From: a candidate division WS1 bacterium
Lineage (GTDB): Bacteria > Armatimonadota > Zipacnadia > Zipacnadales > UBA11051
DNA length: 34,858 bases
Reading direction: 5' to 3'
NCBI GenBank assembly: GCA_012518355.1
Contig: JAAYSP010000196.1
Span: 1 to 34,858, forward strand
Both the position numbers and the translations under genes were made by a program. The notes under the pieces were generated by a model that searched no databases, was not told the origin of the DNA, and was given only the letters and a program-made list of their open reading frames with translations. Below are positions 32,701-34,858 of this stretch, in pieces (the first letter of the stretch is position 1; every line of letters starts with the position of its first letter).

Positions 32701-34858
32701 GTGTCGTGGTGCGGTATACGGTGTATCCCGTCACCTGGAAGTCCTGTCCACCATCATCTGGACTGGCGGTAAACTCTATGTCTATGGAGTGTCCGTGGTC
32801 GTTAGGCGTATCCTGAGCCAACAGGCCACTTGGCACCTTGGGCGGATCGAGTACTACCGGGCCCTCGTAGCGGTCAGGGCTGTCGCCGGTCAGCGGCAGG
32901 CGGGCTCGGTCGAGACCATCCGAGGCGAGGAAGAAGTAAGTGTGCGGTACTCCGGCCGTCAGGTTCGATGCGGTGTACTCGTACATGACGCCTGCGGTGT
33001 AGTCGTTGGCGGACGCGTCTACCGGTGTCATGTCATAACCCACACCGTCTATGAAGACTCGCACGAACTCCGGCGGGTTGCCAAGGATACGGCCCAGGCG
33101 CACCGACGAAGTGTAGATCACTCGGTAGGTGAACACCGTATCGCGGCGGCCTGCGTTGGGTTCCAGGCCTGGAGGGTCGAGTGCGCTTGTCGGGTCGTTC
33201 GGATCAACTAGCTGCGTACCATCATCATCTTCAGGGAACGCAAGAGTTGGTGCGATGTTGGCCACGACCACCGGTCCTGCTACAGATGGCTCATACGTGC
33301 CTGGGTTGTCGGCATCTTCGGGCCCACTGAAGTAGGGCGCCACGTTCGGCGGAACGGCCGGGAAGCGCACCTTGCCGTCCGAAGTCTGCGCATAGAATAT
33401 GTGGCTGCCCTCAGACAGTCGCACGGGTGGTGACTTGAAGATAGATCCATCAGTGTACACTTCATCCGGTGTGCCGCCTTCAGGCGTATCAGGAACCATA
33501 GTCAGCACGATGTCAGGCGCCTGCGCCGTGCCGTCTATGCCGAGGCGGACAAAGGCCGGAGGATCGTTGTCGGCATCCTCGTAGGTGACGTAGAAGACAA
33601 ACTCCGTGGCAGTAGTGCCATCAGCTTCTCCCGCGACCACCGATTTCGGACTGAAGCGGAAATCGCGTAGGATTGGCGCGGTATTATCTCGGACCTCCGG
33701 GCCAGTGAAGTAAGCGTCAGGACTGGCAGGATAGCGGACCGTCTCGCCCTCAACCTTGATATTCGCGTTGTTGGGGTAGAGCCAGCCGCCCCAGTCATCG
33801 GTAAATTCGAAATAGTAGCGGTGTACGCCAGGGCCGATTTCTACGTTGGTAGCTGTGTCGAATTCGTACACAACACCCTGGCTGTAATCCGTATCAGCAG
33901 GATTGGCAGGCTTCATCGTGCCGGTGAACCACTGGGCTATCCGGAAGCTGTCGCCTGATGCCACGCCGTCAGTAGACAGGTTAGTACCCGGCGCCAGGGT
34001 GATAGTGTCACCGCTATTTGCCACGAGCGCGTAGCTCATGCCCGCAGCCTGTCCGGTCAGCATGGTCAGGGTGTAGGGCACGTCGACATTCGTCAGGGCA
34101 CCGGCATCATACAGGCCGCCGCTGGCAGTGGAGTAGGTCAGAGTATCAGGGCCGGTGATAAGCCCAATCGTAGTGGCCCCCAGTGACTGCCCGAATAAGT
34201 CGAGGTTGAGTTTGGCCAGGAATGGCCGGTCGCCACGAGCTCCGGCGTTGAGAACCTCTCCGTCAACGTCTGTGTAGGTGACCTGGAACTTGTAGTTCTC
34301 TCCGGTGCGCCCTGCTGCCGGTGAGACTGCCTGGTCTGCCAGTTGCGGCCGGCTGTTTACTCTGAACCAATAGTATTTCTCGCCTGCATTACTGCTGGGC
34401 ACGCCATACTGGCCCAGAGTTTGGCCGAAGGCGTCATGGCCTGGATCGCGGATGCCTAAGGCGCCAACCATGTCTCCAACGCCGGGACGGTTCGGGAACA
34501 AAGTCACGCGGGTGCCATCGCTGGCAGTGAAGTAGTAGTTATAATCGCCCGCCTCTTCACTGCCAGGTAGTTGCCCGGCAGTAGCCTGGAACTGGAACAC
34601 ACAGCCGTCGGTGTAATTTCTGTCTGACGGATCCAATTGCTCCATGGTAAACGATTGCCAGTCGCCATCGGGTAGCCACGCAAGCGTCTGCCCGGCAGGA
34701 GGATTAGGATCTGGCAGCACCTTGCGGATGTGAAGCCTCACATAGAGTGGGGCGATGTTGTCAGACTGCCAGTAGTTGATGCGGAACGTGTAAATGGTAT
34801 CGTCAGTCCATTTACCGCCGCGGAACGGCGTCAGCGCAGTGTCAGGATGTGTGTTCAC
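29798..34858 (-). CDS. Giant surface protein with N-terminal repeats (5' end beyond the window)
   Basis: At least 1686 aa; the frame is open to the right edge, so the N-terminus and any signal peptide are missing. The first about 670 residues hold four copies of a beta-rich repeat with a core Y-x-V-x-Y-x-D-x-D-x-x-PP-x-x-VR, then D-x-x-Y-T-x-G-x-x-Y, then H-x-Y-x-F-x-x-S-D-G. The second copy contains an insertion (about 215-310). Two fibronectin III domains follow (about 674-790 and 793-892), then an Ig-like domain (895-994) and three CarboxypepD_reg repeats (about 1000-1255). The C-terminal about 430 residues, with AGWTMVGNPF, VDLYLLGSDG, SLPDLSMVP and a FlgD-like end, are the same module as in the neighbour. 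Stop TAA at 29798. Likely a cell-surface or fibre protein; the substrate is unknown. Confidence 0.88.
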   Translation of the reverse strand: MNTHPDTALTPFRGGKWTDDTIYTFRINYWQSDNIAPLYVRLHIRKVLPDPNPPAGQTLAWLPDGDWQSFTMEQLDPSDRNYTDGCVFQFQATAGQLPGSEEAGDYNYYFTASDGTRVTLFPNRPGVGDMVGALGIRDPGHDAFGQTLGQYGVPSSNAGEKYYWFRVNSRPQLADQAVSPAAGRTGENYKFQVTYTDVDGEVLNAGARGDRPFLAKLNLDLFGQSLGATTIGLITGPDTLTYSTASGGLYDAGALTNVDVPYTLTMLTGQAAGMSYALVANSGDTITLAPGTNLSTDGVASGDSFRIAQWFTGTMKPANPADTDYSQGVVYEFDTATNVEIGPGVHRYYFEFTDDWGGWLYPNNANIKVEGETVRYPASPDAYFTGPEVRDNTAPILRDFRFSPKSVVAGEADGTTATEFVFYVTYEDADNDPPAFVRLGIDGTAQAPDIVLTMVPDTPEGGTPDEVYTDGSIFKSPPVRLSEGSHIFYAQTSDGKVRFPAVPPNVAPYFSGPEDADNPGTYEPSVAGPVVVANIAPTLAFPEDDDGTQLVDPNDPTSALDPPGLEPNAGRRDTVFTYRVIYTSSVRLGRILGNPPEFVRVFIDGVGYDMTPVDASANDYTAGVMYEYTASNLTAGVPHTYFFLASDGLDRARLPLTGDSPDRYEGPVVLDPPKVPSGLLAQDTPNDHGHSIDIEFTASPDDGGQDFQVTGYTVYRTTTQGQYADMPVLTIPATGAGAYASKDAAPQSLSPPVNDIPYYYIVRAYIDAHGARLESDRSNEVGPVVAQDSIPPRPPTGVGVSNPTSGGALDITWTPSPDDGAGADDVVEYRIYRSISATEFSEPPVGAVEAGSDTFRDRTVADGEAYYYMVRAFDGTNESADSDVAGPGTSTDTTPPAISNRQPAPNATAVRRNATVQFSVEDDGVGVDRGSIQVAITVDGVPVPGTPAIGGTPARYNVEYTPDAWFEYLQDVHVQVDASDFNGNALSVTWTFITEGEPTSIISGKVVQSDGTPIPGVDVYVGLLHDRTAQDGTYAVSGVADGNQTVRVERRGWYFAPAEQAVVVPPDAADMDFLGQPAFDITGRVLDEAGEPQGGVLIVAGEKSVVTRVDGWYRIQDLPAGSYELIPTFEGLEFEPASREVTLGPTSTENWFTAHVQSHQLSGTIRTAGGQPMQNVAVTARDLETGKSVEVMTGPSGLYVFRQGEAAEQLRRGTYEITVAATAQTIPAQAAGYQFTPARQVIDLMTHKADVDFVGTPMYAITLPAGLSFVTVPIRTDVTDFRAAFGATTPVARWDATVADPDARWITNSMTTHPNFDILNLAPGRGYWIRPAAPITKYVPGSEIAGVGFDLQLNAGWTMVGNPFQVALPWKSLAVAPGGAVADYGFIWDRAAGEYRVVADVGIVGFRETIPVGAGFWMYSSTARQVLANPPVATAAASGSSLQLSDGDFVVPLRATAAGFSDGCAGVGVIRSAARLPGGGQLVNPPVADSPVDLYLLGSDGTQLSYDLRTASVGAQTWEFEVSCAVADVPVTVSLPDLSMVPTDQQVTLLDTVTGKRMYARTVSQYVYQSDADGPRRFQLEIAPREVGALAISAATANAQPGGPVTLSYSLSQNAAVGITVINISGRTVRQLASDKAGTAGLNSETWDLMGAHGTMVPAGRYLITIVATTDSGQQARSVVPVHVNR

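Noticed and set aside
1..34858. tRNA, rRNA, CRISPR arrays, insertion sequences or prophage genes
   Set aside because: I found no cloverleaf-type conserved ends, regularly spaced repeats, transposase or integrase frames in this window.

Overview
This GC-rich window comes from a bacterium whose genome is organised in short operons and often uses GTG or TTG starts behind strong AGGAGG-type ribosome binding sites. A T-box riboswitch in front of the branched-chain amino acid genes points to the Firmicutes/Actinobacteria/Chloroflexi/Armatimonadota side of the tree. The mix of large secreted proteins with Carboxypeptidase-regulatory and FlgD-like domains, a PQQ-type propeller protein, a heparinase II/III-like protein and calcineurin-like phosphoesterases makes me lean towards an uncultured Armatimonadota-like lineage. 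That placement is inference; there is no rRNA here to settle it.

Layout. (1) 1-4740, minus strand: ilvD-ilvB-ilvN, the shared valine/isoleucine pathway, read from a promoter near 4739-4710 through a T-box leader whose specifier looks like GTC (Val). Between ilvD and ilvB lies a second, internally deleted copy of the 3' end of ilvD. (2) 4818-7105, plus strand: three genes encoding a helical protein, a DUF4178-like protein and an SPFH protein with two zinc ribbons, probably a membrane-associated stress or scaffold module. (3) 7369-12939, plus strand: a flavodoxin-fold reductase, a secreted heparinase II/III-like protein and two tandem paralogous metallophosphoesterases, the second with a changed catalytic motif (GNRD for GNHD). 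(4) 13072-19908, minus strand: a LonB/LonC-type protease, a Clp1/Grc3-like polynucleotide 5'-kinase with no usual start codon, a YhaM-type 3'-5' exoribonuclease, then an ECF sigma factor, its zinc-binding anti-sigma factor and an RseB-like periplasmic regulator. (5) 20195-22494, plus strand: an EamA-type transporter and the tRNA-modification GTPase MnmE. (6) 22504-34858, minus strand: a PQQ-like propeller protein, a small lipoprotein and two giant secreted proteins that share a long C-terminal module; the second giant gene runs off the right edge.

How the parts may work together. The ilv genes form one attenuated biosynthetic unit. The kinase and YhaM form a likely RNA-end-processing pair. 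The sigma/anti-sigma/RseB set is an envelope-stress circuit, and a promoter-like motif (GAAC-N17-yGTCT) occurs both in front of the sigma gene and in front of the SPFH cluster, which suggests but does not prove a shared regulon. The heparinase/phosphoesterase cluster and the giant surface proteins fit a polysaccharide-using, surface-active lifestyle. The strongest leads for something undescribed are the kinase with an apparent ATA start coupled to YhaM, the shared C-terminal module of the two giant proteins, and the phosphoesterase pair with an altered active site.
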